Of a stretch of DNA of 64,000 nucleotides, positions 49,475 to 61,084 are shown piece by piece. The DNA comes from Lepisosteus oculatus. Its lineage: Eukaryota; Chordata; Actinopteri; Semionotiformes; Lepisosteidae. The notes below the pieces were generated by a model that did no database searches, was not told the origin of the DNA, and worked only from the letters and a program-made list of their open reading frames with translations. The stretch's first letter is position 1. Every line of letters starts with the position of its first letter. Location: assembly GCF_040954835.1 (NCBI RefSeq), contig NC_090706.1, forward strand, positions 38,077,148 through 38,141,147, read 5' to 3'. A program made the position numbers and the translations under genes.

Positions 49475-52400
49475 CCTTCTATGAGGAAGATTCATACAAT
49501 CCAATAACAATGCTCTGTGGCAGGGAGGGAGTTAGAAATAGGACTGCATGGATTAAAATGCAAAAGGAACAGCTCAGTATGTGAAGATTCGCTCTTTCCT
49601 CCAAAAAAGAATTGTGTCTAAATGGACATTCAATATGCATTCTAAATCTTATTGCGTTCTGTGCATCAAGACGGGCCTGATTGTATTTATTTAATGGATC
49701 ACCGTTTCAGGTTTAGAACAGCAACAAGTTACGGAAAGCTAAATTTTTTTTCCTGTGTTTGGAACTCTTAAACAGGATGAAACAATTAGCTGACTGTCTG
49801 ACACTGTTTAAGACAGAATGTTTTAGACCAGATTTACAGTTTCCATGCAGCGCTAAGGTTTCCATGGAGATTGATAATGAAGGTTTTTTTAAAAAAATAA
49901 TTGACTGGATTTCATGACTTCATGCCCCAGGGCACTAACTTCTGTTTGCATAAAAAAAAACTATTTGATTTCAGGGTTTTTTTCTGCTTCAGAAAAAATA
50001 CACATTCAGATGAAAACTCTTCCTCTGTGGTTAATGTAGAACGTATTAAAGGAGATTGACTCAGGAATGAGGGAATGTTAAAACAATCTGTACTTTAGTA
50101 TTAAACTCAAAATAATAAAAAGGTAAGAAAATAAAACCATGCCCCGGTAAGTCCACTATGTAACAGATAGAAGTGTAGTAGAGTAAAAACCTAAGAGTGT
50201 GTTTGTCTATGAATTTATGCTGCACAGAGACACTGTACTGTATGTGTGGTAAACCTTCAGGCAATGTCTAATCAGCATCTTTGATGTTGGACTTTTCTTT
50301 TCATGAGGAGGACTAGTCAGGTACTGTCAGTCGCACCATGTACTGTACCTTCTTGAAGATAACTGGCTTTGTAGATGTTGGAAACCTGGGGTAATAACTG
50401 ACCAGCAGTACAGTCTGATAGTATCTAGAGCAGTGTTTCTCACACCTGCACCCAGAGTGGTCCAAATGGGCCTGTAATCACTGTGCCTGATTAAACTGGT
50501 AACTGGTCTGCTTGCTGGTTTAGTGTTTTTTCAGCACCAAGTCCTTACTCCCTGTGGAACCACTAACGTACAGTAGATAAAAATAGGTGCTGTGGACTGG
50601 TCTTGAAGAGAACGTAGGTCATGTTACAGGTGGGGGGTTACGAAATGGAGAAATATTAGGAAATGACCAAGCAGATTAGTCAATACGTGAAATAAATAAT
50701 TAAATCCCCCACTTGTAAGGATTTCTGCCAAGAATATACCCGAGTGGTTGGTGCTGTATAGTACTGTATAGAGGCGCATTAATTCTTTGTTCTCTAGCAC
50801 AGCTTTGGTGAAAACAGTAATAATTCAGGCATTCTTGCTTAAACAAATGTTTAACAACAAAGACAGTGACACACACACACTACACAAAACATAAACATAC
50901 AACAGGAAAGATTCTCTATTTACAAGACTACAATGTGTTTCGGAGATCCACATCTAGACCACCCAGAAAACCAAGTGTTCGACTCTTAAATAATGCCTAC
51001 AGAGGCCAAAAGAAGAGATGAGCTGCCTTCTAAACTAGATAGTATACAACCAATGATTGAATCCTTGTCTCTCTAATCTGGATGCCACAAAATGAATAGG
51101 AGCCTTTCTCCCTATTCTAAAATGCACTCACTAACCAGGAGAGGCCATTCTGAGTGATTCTTCACACAGTAAATCTGAATTCCCTAAAAACACAGAATAG
51201 GCTAACAAGTCCATAATAAGAAGAAGATAATAGTAATATTGCTTAAGTGATGTAATATTTATTTTCCCTCATTTTGTCCTGTTGTTATATATAACATCCT
51301 TTTATTCTGAGCTACAGCTCAAAGAACTCAAATAAAACGGATGTGAAATCTGCATGCAGCGCGTGCTGGCAAGAGAGTTCTTCGAGGTGCTGTAACATGT
51401 ACCCAGCAAAGCTTACAAAGCGGATTTTGCTGGTCTTGGTAAGTAGAAAAAATCATAATGAAATCTTCCAGAGCAAAATTTAAAAAACCCATTACCTTTA
51501 TTTGAATTTGTTTAGACCCAATACAAAAGGATTGCTGTTTGCTTTAAATTTATGGTAACCTTAGTTTAATATATAACCTCACTTTCATCACTGTCCTTAG
51601 AAAACCAATAATATTTGACAATATTGTTTATGTGAACGTAAGAAAGACTATCCATTTTGAAGTGGCCTTTCTGAAATTTAAATATACTGCTCCAGTTAAG
51701 TCACTGAACGTACAGTAAATTTGTCTTGGGAAGACAGCAAGATTTTAAAGGTTACCCATTTTAAAAGCCCATGATGCTTTTATCCCTGTTTTTTTTTTAA
51801 TTAAACTCAATTCTTATCTTCAGAAAATGGTACAATTTACAAACAGCTGTTATGTGTTTTTTTTTACTTTTGTGTAGCAGATTCAAGAAATTCATCTGAA
51901 CAACAAAAGATTAAAAGGTTTCTGATTTGTCTTATTAAAGCCTTCAGGGTTTCATATTGAGAAAGTCTTTTCACAAAGTCTTACTTTAAGTCAATGAAAT
52001 TGCCCTTAAGAAACGCCTGTGACTGAAATAAAGGCCTTCTTGATATAATGGGTCTACAGATGTTGTTAAGGTGCACAGGTTCTTGATTTGTAGGATTAGT
52101 TATATAATGAAAAAACCTTCACTGTTTTATAGTTTTGCTCTTAAAGGGGAAGATATAAGTACATACAAATATACACGATTAACAATCTAATACATTCTCA
52201 AGCTCTAAAAATATATTAGTTTATGGTTATTCCAATTAACTGAATAGATCAAGTTCAAAGGAAATACCTTGGAAAAATTGACTTTTTGGACTGTCTTTAT
52301 TGAGAGTGAATCTCTGAAGCTGACAGTGAAAAACAGAAGATCACAGTATTATCAGTGAAGCCTCTGAAATGCAAAAGTCTAGGACACTGTGTCATTTTTG

Positions 52401-52890
52401 TGACATTCTTTGTGAGCACATCTCTTTACATCTCAGGCACACAGACCGGGCTTCGGACTTTCTTGCTAGCATGGTGCTCTTTGCTGTCACAGGATAAAAA
52501 AGGCCCTGATTGATTCTTAAACTGCTTGTTAGCATCCATCACTGCAAGACCTCTAATTCCAGTACCCATGTCATAGTCTTACCTTTGCTTCCACAATAAC
52601 AGTCAACCTAGGTCTCCTGCAGAGCACTAATGATCCTATAATCTGCCTCATAATGACCCATATTTATCACTTTCTATAAGTAGAGTGTCTGCCAGTCCCA
52701 TAGTTGAGAAAAGGTGAGATCCAAAGGACACGTTGAATACTTGCACAGTGCTAACCTGGTTCATACCTCTCCACCGGACTACACATGACTCATACCAGCA
52801 GGAATTCGAATTCCGGAAGACAGGGAGAAATAAACAACATGCCTTTGTCTTGAAAAAAAATATGGTTAACTGAGAAAAAAATAGTATCAT
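49475..52890. other. AT-rich spacer with one possible cryptic first exon
   Basis: No firm gene. At 51286-51438 a TATATATAA box, a leader of about 80 nt, an ATG, 14 open codons and a GTAAGT donor occur in order; this is treated as a finding, not called as a gene. A fragment of the 6040-type repeat is likely at 50430-50565. Confidence 0.4.
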
Positions 52891-52894
52891 TAGA

Positions 52895-53110
52895 GGAGGG
52901 CTCAGTGGTGCAGTGGTGAGCACTGCTGCTTCACCGGGGCCCTGGGTTAAGTTCCTGGGATGCTGTCCGTGTGGAGTTTGTATGTTCTCCCCGTGTTCAC
53001 ATGCTGGTAGGTGATTGGCCTGTGTAAACTTGGCCCTGGTGTGAGTGTGTGTGTTTGTGTCCGTGCGCCCTGCGATGGACTGGTGTCCCGCGTGTAACAC
53101 CTGTTGCTTG
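52895..53110 (+). repeat. tRNA-derived SINE copy
   Basis: Starts GGCTCAGTGGTGCAGTGGTG (A-box region), with CCCTGGGTTAAGTTCC at the B box, TGTGGAGTTTGTATG and TTCTCCCCGTGTTC in the core, and GCGATGGACTGGTGTCC near the end. Part of the middle appears deleted. It tells the family's orientation and 3' text. Confidence 0.85.
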
Positions 53111-53114
53111 CTAG

Positions 53115-56100
53115 AGTGGGTTTTGAGGAAGGCTTGAAAGGCCTGTGCTCTTGGAGGGGGGCAGATGAAGGTGGGAATTTTGCTTTGTTTGTGTGTTCAT
53201 TTTTTGTTTGTTTCTGAAAAGAAAAAGATCAAGTTGAACCCCCAGAAAGCAGTTTAAACAATTTAAAACGGTTTTAAAAATTCACATGTGAGTTCAAAGC
53301 TTTTCCTTATTTTAGCCCTGTCTTAAATGGCTCAGTGTTTGTAAAATGTGCAAGACAGAAGAAAACAAAATTGACAGCCACAAATCTGCTTTTGTCATTC
53401 TTGATTTCTCATTTTCCAAAATGCATAGCAATTGATAAAACTCTAAAAAGAGTGTTATCATTAAATTAGGAACAAGCCTCTGTTCTGTTTTAAGCTTTAT
53501 AGACTTAACTGGTTATCTGTGTACTTTTAGAGAGGAAGTGGAATGAGGACACTATGGGAAACCTGGGAGTTTCCATGTTGGCAGATGTAGCCTAAAAGTC
53601 TGTAATGTTTAACTTCCCTTAAATAAAGATTGAAACATCATTTTGGGTAAAATCTGTGATCGGATTAGTTGGGAAGCACACGCCTCCTTGTTCAAAGAGT
53701 CACAAGGGACTGGAAGAAAATCCCTAATGATGTCTGTAAAACTGACTTCATGTGCTTTAAGGAACGACTCTTGGATCACGAAGCCACAGGCAACCAAAGA
53801 GACAAGATGGAGCAGATGGCCTCCTGTTGTTAGCAACCTTCCTGCTGTTCTTAAAGTACAGAAAAATCTCAGCTGCAGAGTGAACCAGCTTTTGGAAAGG
53901 GGGGAGATCTGAAGACCAGATGAGAAGAAAACCTGTCAATGTTTCTAATTTCTTAATGGCTCCACAACATTTAGCAGACTCATGTGGATTTAGGGCTGAC
54001 AAATGAAACTTCATTTTACCGATATACCCATCCTTCCATTTTCTCACCACTTCATCCCATTCAGGGTCACAGGGGAGACAGAGCCTGTCCCAGGGTCCTG
54101 GAGGGGACACCAGTCCATTTAACTGTTACAGCACAAGTCTATTAGTAAAGCAATTAGATATGAAGATATGCTGGTTATTGTTAACAAATATGTAATTGCT
54201 ACCATGTCATTGACTATTCTGTGTTCAGGCTTTTTGTATGTTACAGGGATTAAAGGTTTCATAAAGGGAATCTTTCCCCTTGAATCTGAAGATACAATTC
54301 TACCCATGTTGTCTTCACTCACAAATGTTAAAGGCCTTACAAAGGTTCGTTAGAAGAGTTCAATTCCATCTTTAAATGGGCCTCAAAGCCGCTCCAGGTC
54401 TCTGTATTTATCACACCCTCATCTGAAATTCGTGGTACTCAGTGAGATTGTCAAATTTCCCCACACATTTCCAGAACGGTGAATTCATATTGCCTTTTCC
54501 AGACACAAATAGTATAGGCATCCTGTACGGTCTGTTAAGTTTTAGATCCAATTTAGGCTACAAACAAGACGACGTAATAATTTGCCTTGAAGCTAGATGA
54601 ACATATTTTATAACTTTGGCACTAATGAAGCAATTCTCTGGCTTCTGTATCTCACACTAAAGATGGATTGCTCAAAGAGCTCACATTCCTTGAACACTGA
54701 AGCAACTATAATCACTCTCTAATTTGCTATTGATTAATGATTTTTATGCCACTGAGCTAGATAACTTCCTTCTTTTCCATATCATTCGTGATTGATTTGA
54801 ATTGCATGTGCAATTTCTCTTTTTACACTAATCAGCCCGTTTAGGTGTGCGATCATGTCTTCATCACCTGGCTTGAATATTGGATTGCATTTTTTTTTCC
54901 ATTTTATTTTATTTGGTATTTTAATCATTGCAGACAAAGTATATTGGGCTGAAATACAGAAGTACAGTAATACTAATTCTAAGAACACGTCTCATTTTGC
55001 TGATTGATTTTCGAGGAGGACAATAGATCAAGCTCTTTGTGGCATAAGTTAAATGTAAAGAAAGTTTGAAATATACAGTTACCGTCAAGTCTTATGATTT
55101 TTCTGGTATCATTTATTTGGAATCTCCATCATGACAGGACTTTAAAAGTCACTGTATTTTGATATTGCTTACAATGACAAGTGAGATTGACCTTTTACTT
55201 GACAGGTGAAGGAAGCTGATATCTCTATCCCAATGGTTTTTGGACATTATTATTAAATTCTGTGAAACTTGTGTTATTTATTTTTATGTCATACAATTCC
55301 TGGGATCAACTAAAGAGTGCTGATCTCTAGCAGAAACCTGATTTGCCTGAAACCATGTTAGGCCTGTGTTTTATTCTTGTGTGGCTTTGCAAGTTAAGAA
55401 AACCTTAAGAAAAATAGTTGAATTTATGTGTGCTTTGTTTTCAAAAGGTCACAATTTGACCTTTGACACTTGATGAAAGGAGTTGAGTTGGTGATTTAAA
55501 AAAAGAAGCTTCGAGGATGTACACACACCATGTCATACCTAACATGAGAAGTTAGCTACAATTTTAAGGAATATTTTAGCATAAACATTGCATACTGTCT
55601 CTGAAATTCATCTTATGGAATGAAGTAGTTTACTTTAGCTGGTGCATAAATTATGACAACAGTGAAATCCTTTACCTGATTTTAAAAAAATGTTTCATGA
55701 ACCTCTGCTACCTTTTTCAGAGTGAAGTGTGACCTTCTATTCTTTATAATGTGTTTTTCTTATGTGTGGCACTTAGGAAAGAAAAAAAATGTTTCAAATA
55801 CAGTATACCAATTAAATGAATTGACTCAATTGATTAACAACTGAATTTATACTGTGCCTTCCTTAAATGTAATTTAGAAAATTAAACTTTTTTGACAACC
55901 TGTTTCTAAAAAAATCATTGTTTTAAATTGACAGTATATTGGATTTAAAATAAATTAAATACTGCTGATAGAGTTGAAAACCTCTCAGTGTTGCATAAAA
56001 TAACAGGTGACAGAGACCTTGAGCCTGGCAAAAAAGAAAAGGAAAAACTGGAGAAAATTCAGAAGAAGATAGGATCAAACACAAATATGACATCCAAAAA

Positions 56101-57190
56101 ATGAAAGTGAAACAATCAAAAGAAATCCAAGAATGTCAAATAAGTATTTGGTGACTCTACTTGTGACATCAAAGGTCTGAGAAGAATAGAGTAGGTGTAG
56201 CTGAAGTCGACGACAATACTGGCTGTCTTCCTGCAGTGACACAATGTATTTTCTTCATGTGAATTTATTTAGGTAGATTTCAAAGAGGCTAGCCCCTTAG
56301 TTCTTTATGTTTATTACAGATTGTGTCATTGCCTCACCAGAACAGAGGAAGTTCCCTTTGTTTTGGTATCACACTCTGTGAAAGTGAAAGCAGGAACGCC
56401 CCATAATAAAACTGCACTCAGAAATCTCTTTTCAGTGGGGTGTTCTCACAACGTTCATTCCACTTCTAGGCCCCAAAAAGAAATGTTTATGTCTGTCGAC
56501 AAGCCATTGGCTTGAAACAGAGCCAACGTTCAGACATCCTCTCAACAAATTAAACTCTTGCCTTTCCGTGATTTTTCAAAGCATTTGGTTCAGTAAGCTT
56601 TCCATCTGCACACCTAAATCAGACACGTCCAACAGCTGCAGCTCAGCCATGAGTGGCACCACAGCTGATCTAACGAGACACAATGACTCTCAAACCTGAC
56701 AAGTCACTCCCTATAGGTTTGTAGACAATATTCTGAAATGACAGAGTCACACATGACAATAGGACTAGTACCTCTAATAATATTATTATTTTATTCATGA
56801 TTATTTTTCATTCATGCATCCATTTTCTAACCACTTCATCCAATTTAGAGTCATAGGGACTGTTTTTCAAAAATACTCAGATTCAGCTTCATTCAGTACT
56901 GTATACACATACTCATTATTTGTAATGCTGTCATTATGTTACATAAATCCAGGGTATACCAAAAGCTTTCTGTTCTTTTATATGTAATTTGACTTATTTA
57001 TGTGTTAGGCTGGTGAGAAGTAACCATCAGTGACATCAAGATGGGTCCGTGCTTCTGTTTTCCAGTTTTAAAATATCCACTCTTTACATTCAACAAAATA
57101 GTTTGGATTGCAGCAGGAATTTTCACTTGTGTGAATTTTAGTGTGGAAATATTTCCCAATATTGTAAATATTTCTATAATATTCATAATA
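53115..57190. other. AT-rich spacer
   Basis: Apart from the SINE relics at 54026 and 56810 nothing is recognised. No exon or RNA gene can be supported. Confidence 0.4.
54026..54122 (-). repeat. SINE 3'-end fragment
   Basis: Reads CATCCTTCCATTTTCTCACC, then CTTCATCCCATTCAGGGTCA, GAGCCTGTCCC and GACACCAGTCCATTT, the inverted tail of the window's SINE family. A shorter relic of the same text is at 56810-56865. Confidence 0.65.
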
Positions 57191-57229
57191 TAATATCTGA
57201 CCTGACAACTGTAACGGGAACCAGTTCAG

Positions 57230-57560
57230 ACTCCCGTGTAGTGCGTATTTAGGACCCTATGCAGACGGTAAAATCCGGAAGAGACTGGAGAAGGGCAACA
57301 GGGAAACACGGAAAGATCAAGACAGGATGACTGACAGGGGGGCGTGACGGCGGTGTTCCGGTGTTCGGGGGGCGTGGAGCAGGCGAACAAATCCAAAACA
57401 ATCCTGAAGGGCAAACCAGCAAGCAGTCCAAAAGTCCATATCCGGGATATCTATCCAAACAGACACAGGAATGGGGGTGAGGAATCAGGATCAAGGAAGT
57501 TAAATTCATAACGGACCCAGACGGTCAGGACACCAGGGAATAAGACCTGCCCTCGGGCTA
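57230..57560 (+). repeat. Single-arm copy related to the 27.4-kb foldback element
   Basis: Contains TTTAGGACCCTATGCAGACG, then AATCCGGAAGAGACTGGAG and GAACAAATCC in the same order as each arm of the element at 27430-27948, but once only. The sequence downstream (AAGTCCATATCCGGGATATC) adds unshared text. Suggests a larger parent element of which the foldback is a rearranged form. Confidence 0.55.
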
Positions 57561-57564
57561 CTCA

Positions 57565-60500
57565 TGAGCCCTGGGGGGCTCTCTTTGACATCATGCACTT
57601 GAGGAACAGAGGGCAACAGAGAACATTCTGGCAGAAAAGAGTCACTACTGTCATCTGGAACAGCAAATACAGACAGAAACAGAGGGAATTTGACTGAGGA
57701 CTGTACCCACCATGTAAAACAAATTTCAGATATCTCTGTTAAATGTGATTATCTCTGGCACTGCTGACATTCATCTTTAACTCCATCATAAGAACATGAA
57801 AGGGCTGTCTGATAATCTCTTGGGTGATTTTCTGTTCTGCTCACAATCCTCATCCAAACTTGAATTGAGTTTGTTCAGATTTGATCTAGACCACTCCAGA
57901 CCACTCTTTTTTTTTTTTGATCTGACATCCGTCTGTGAAGAGCCTCTGTATAAACTACTCCAGCAATTAAACAGAAGATAAAGGAAGGAAATGCCACTGA
58001 GGAAACCACAGAAGAAGGGAGGGGTTCCATCCCTGTGATTGCTGTAGTTCTGCTTTGATTCACTTGGTGCACTTGGTGTAGGATAAAAAAAAAAATCTTT
58101 CAGCACTGCAAAGAAGCTGAAAATTAATTATTGAAAAACAGTAATAACTGACTGACAAAGCAATAGGCGTTACTCTAAAGTATTGACTTTTTTTGAATGT
58201 ATGGATGTTTTGTCTTCTTTTGAAGTGTAAGCAGCGCAGTTCAATATCATCTGACAAAAATGTCGCTTTCTATGGAAATCATCAAATTGCCATCATTCTC
58301 AAAATGCCACCGACTGCAGTTTCAGATGGCCGCCCATCTCTGCTGTTTATTAAAGTGTGAACCATCTGAAGCTGCGTAACGTGGAAAAAAACTGAAAAGG
58401 AGAAATATCTTGTCAATTCTAATTAACTTTATCTCAGTCCCATGAACACATGGCACAATATTGGCAAGTGATTTGCAATACATACTACAATATGTACAAT
58501 ATTAGTACAGTAGTACTAATGGGAATCAAGACCAACAAAACAACAAAATGTAGTAGCTCTTACGTTTGCCTCTTACCGTGGAGAAGACATGTCGTCTGAG
58601 TACACATTACTTTTTTTCGACAGGTAAATAAAAAGTTGATTTAAAAAATAAAGACACGTGTTGTTGTCTTTCATATTAGCACTGCTTAACTTTTGCGATA
58701 CCTACTGTAACGAGTATGAAAATGGGTAAAAGGAATGTTACTTTTTCGAAAAGCATTCAAATGTGATAGATTCTGAATGATCTTAATCAAAACCAATGGA
58801 ATGATTTTAATCGTTTGTGTGCAGACCCAGTTCCAGTGTCGTGGGGATGAAGAAAAAGGCACAACTGCTCGGGTGACAGGCTCCACTGAGATAATTCATC
58901 AGAGGTTTTCAAAGCGGTTTTGAAGTAGCCAGTGCTCTTTGATCTTCTTAATCTTCCGGAACAGTGAATATTTTTTTCAGGTCGTGTTCTAAATCATCTC
59001 TCCACAGAACGATGAATAATTTGTATAAATGTATTCTAGCAGCATGTTAGTGGGGCCAGTAGAGGGCACACACCCTGCGGTCTGTGTGGGTCCTAATGCC
59101 CCAGTATAGTGATGGGGACACTATACTGGAAAATACAGGTGCCTTCCTCCAGATGAAACGTAAAATCGAGGTCCTGACTCTCTGAGGTTATTAGAAATCC
59201 CAGGGAGTTTCTCGAAAAGAGTAGGAGTGTCACCCTGGCATCCTGGCCAAATTTCCCATTGGTCCTTACCAATGGGAAATTTATCAACTGGTTTCATTAC
59301 TCTGTTCTTCTCGCCACTAATAGCTGATGTGTGGTGAGCGTTCTGGCGCACTGTGGGGCTGCACATTGGTGGAGGGGATCCCCATTACCTGTAAAGAGCT
59401 TTGAGTGGAGTGTCTATAAACGAGCTATTTAAGTGTAAGGAAGAATTATTATTATATTAGTTGTATTAACAGACCACAAAATTAACAGACCAAATAAAGT
59501 AACACTTGAGACATGTTTATCTGCTTTTCTTCCACACATTTTGAGTGGTGCTGAATATGGATAGAAAAAAGAACAGGTGTTGTTTTGTTAAGGCGACGTT
59601 ATTATGTGTGGTGATTTAAGGTCTGTTTTCGGCATCTGCTTTTACTCGAATAATAAAAAAAGTCGATTCTGTGACTGACCTTTTGTCATTGTGTCATTGC
59701 AGTAAAATTGAGTTGGCTCTGTGACGCTTTGTTGTGCTCACCAGCTGAGAACAAACTGGTTCAAAGTTAAAACAGCGTCACACTACAGTACTTGTTCACG
59801 ACGTCTAGAAACATATGGACTCAAAAATACAATGCAATGCAATTCACTAGTTTCTTTTCTCATGTGAATAACCAAGGGTTCATACACTTTTTAAGACTTC
59901 AACTGTTGAAAACGTGATGCGCTGCATGGGCTTTCGTCTTGCGCAACACTGGCAAGCGCCACTAAACTCGTGACTTTATTTCGCTCCGTCGGCAAACAAA
60001 AAAACACTTCGCCTCCAAGTCCAGCTTCCTCCCAGACTAAACTTTCGGTTTTAAAAGTGATACACTTATGTAACCCCGAGCACCTGATCTCCGTGTAAAG
60101 AAGAGCTCATACGACGTGCAGTGTATCCGCCTATCGAACCGGGCAGGGATGAAAGGAGCTTGCTCATTTGTCAGGGATCAGCTCAATCACACCTCTTGCT
60201 GTTCGGGAAGTAGGCAAACAGCCGCTGCAGTCAGCCCGAAGTGGGTAAGAAAGTTTTGTTTGCTTGTCTAGTGGCTTGAGATCGAAATGATTCTTAGTTG
60301 AAAATGCGTGGATTGGCGATATGTGCCTGGAAACGGACGCTGCTCCGTTTGTCTTGCACCTAAATCTGCAAGTGGAATGAGGCACTTCACGGGACAGACT
60401 AAAGGCTCTTAAAAATAACTTTATGAATGCTGTATTCCCTAGTAGTCACCATGGTTTGGCGCATTCATTAAAACAGTGTTTAAGATTGTATTTCATGCGT

Positions 60501-60900
60501 GTTGGTAGCTACTAGGCGGAATGCACAGTAGCTGCGACACTTCTGTGAGTTGTGCAGCGGGCACCTGTCAGTGTCCCGGTTGTGGTTGTGTCAGTACAGC
60601 GAGAACAGTTGTGGTAGGCAGGGGATTGTTATCGAGAAACTCAACGCCATCCACAGATTTGTAATCTAGTTATGAAATGAAAATGTTTTCTCGTAAAGAA
60701 GAAACCAGTGCATTTGAAAACTTTGTTTCTAGTTAATACCGACCTTTTCTGAGTTAAGAGATTAAAGTTTCATACAGGGACCGAACAAAGACAGTTCGAT
60801 TTTAAAGACATTGTAATTTGTATGACGTAGTTTATCAGGTCTGCCACATTTAGTGAGATAACACATTAAACAGTTTGTATAGCTTATTGAGATGGTCATA
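57565..60900. other. Spacer before the TRIM-like gene
   Basis: Outside the repeat at 59040-59460 no exon is clear. A possible non-coding first exon of the TRIM-like gene may end at the donor GTAAGA at 60245, where the flanking 60060-60244 is less AT-rich. Confidence 0.35.
59040..59460 (+). repeat. Dispersed fish repeat with (ATT)n tail
   Basis: Features GGCCAGTAGAGGGCACACAC, GCACTGTGGGGCTGCACATTGG and AAAGAGCTTTGAGTGGAGTG, then CTATTTAAGTGTAAG and ATTATTATTAT. I recall this consensus as common in fish genomes. It includes a perfect 15-bp hairpin at 59249-59282 and a CTCF-consensus match at 59056-59069. The simple ATT tail suggests spread by retrotransposition. Class not assigned. Confidence 0.65.
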
Positions 60901-61084
60901 ACATGGAATAACCAAACCAATATTGGGTGCAGACTTTTTGTACAGAGATTTGTAAGGACTTCTGATGATCAGGGTAGTGTCTGACTGTGCAGGCTGACCC
61001 AAGATCACCCAAGTGAAGACTGGACTGGAAGAGGGACACCCCAGTGTTTTTGCAATACAAGGACAAGACGGTGAAAACAAAACC

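Noticed and set aside
51874-51925. Possible second exon for the 51.4-kb candidate
   Set aside because: The acceptor GTGTAG is plausible, but the frame closes after 15 codons and adds no signal-peptide core or hormone-like sequence.
57590-57690. Weak resemblance of a translated segment to a PTH-type peptide, as a partner for the 51.4-kb candidate exon
   Set aside because: Only a few scattered residues agree, it is beside a repeat copy, and no acceptor in the right phase precedes it.
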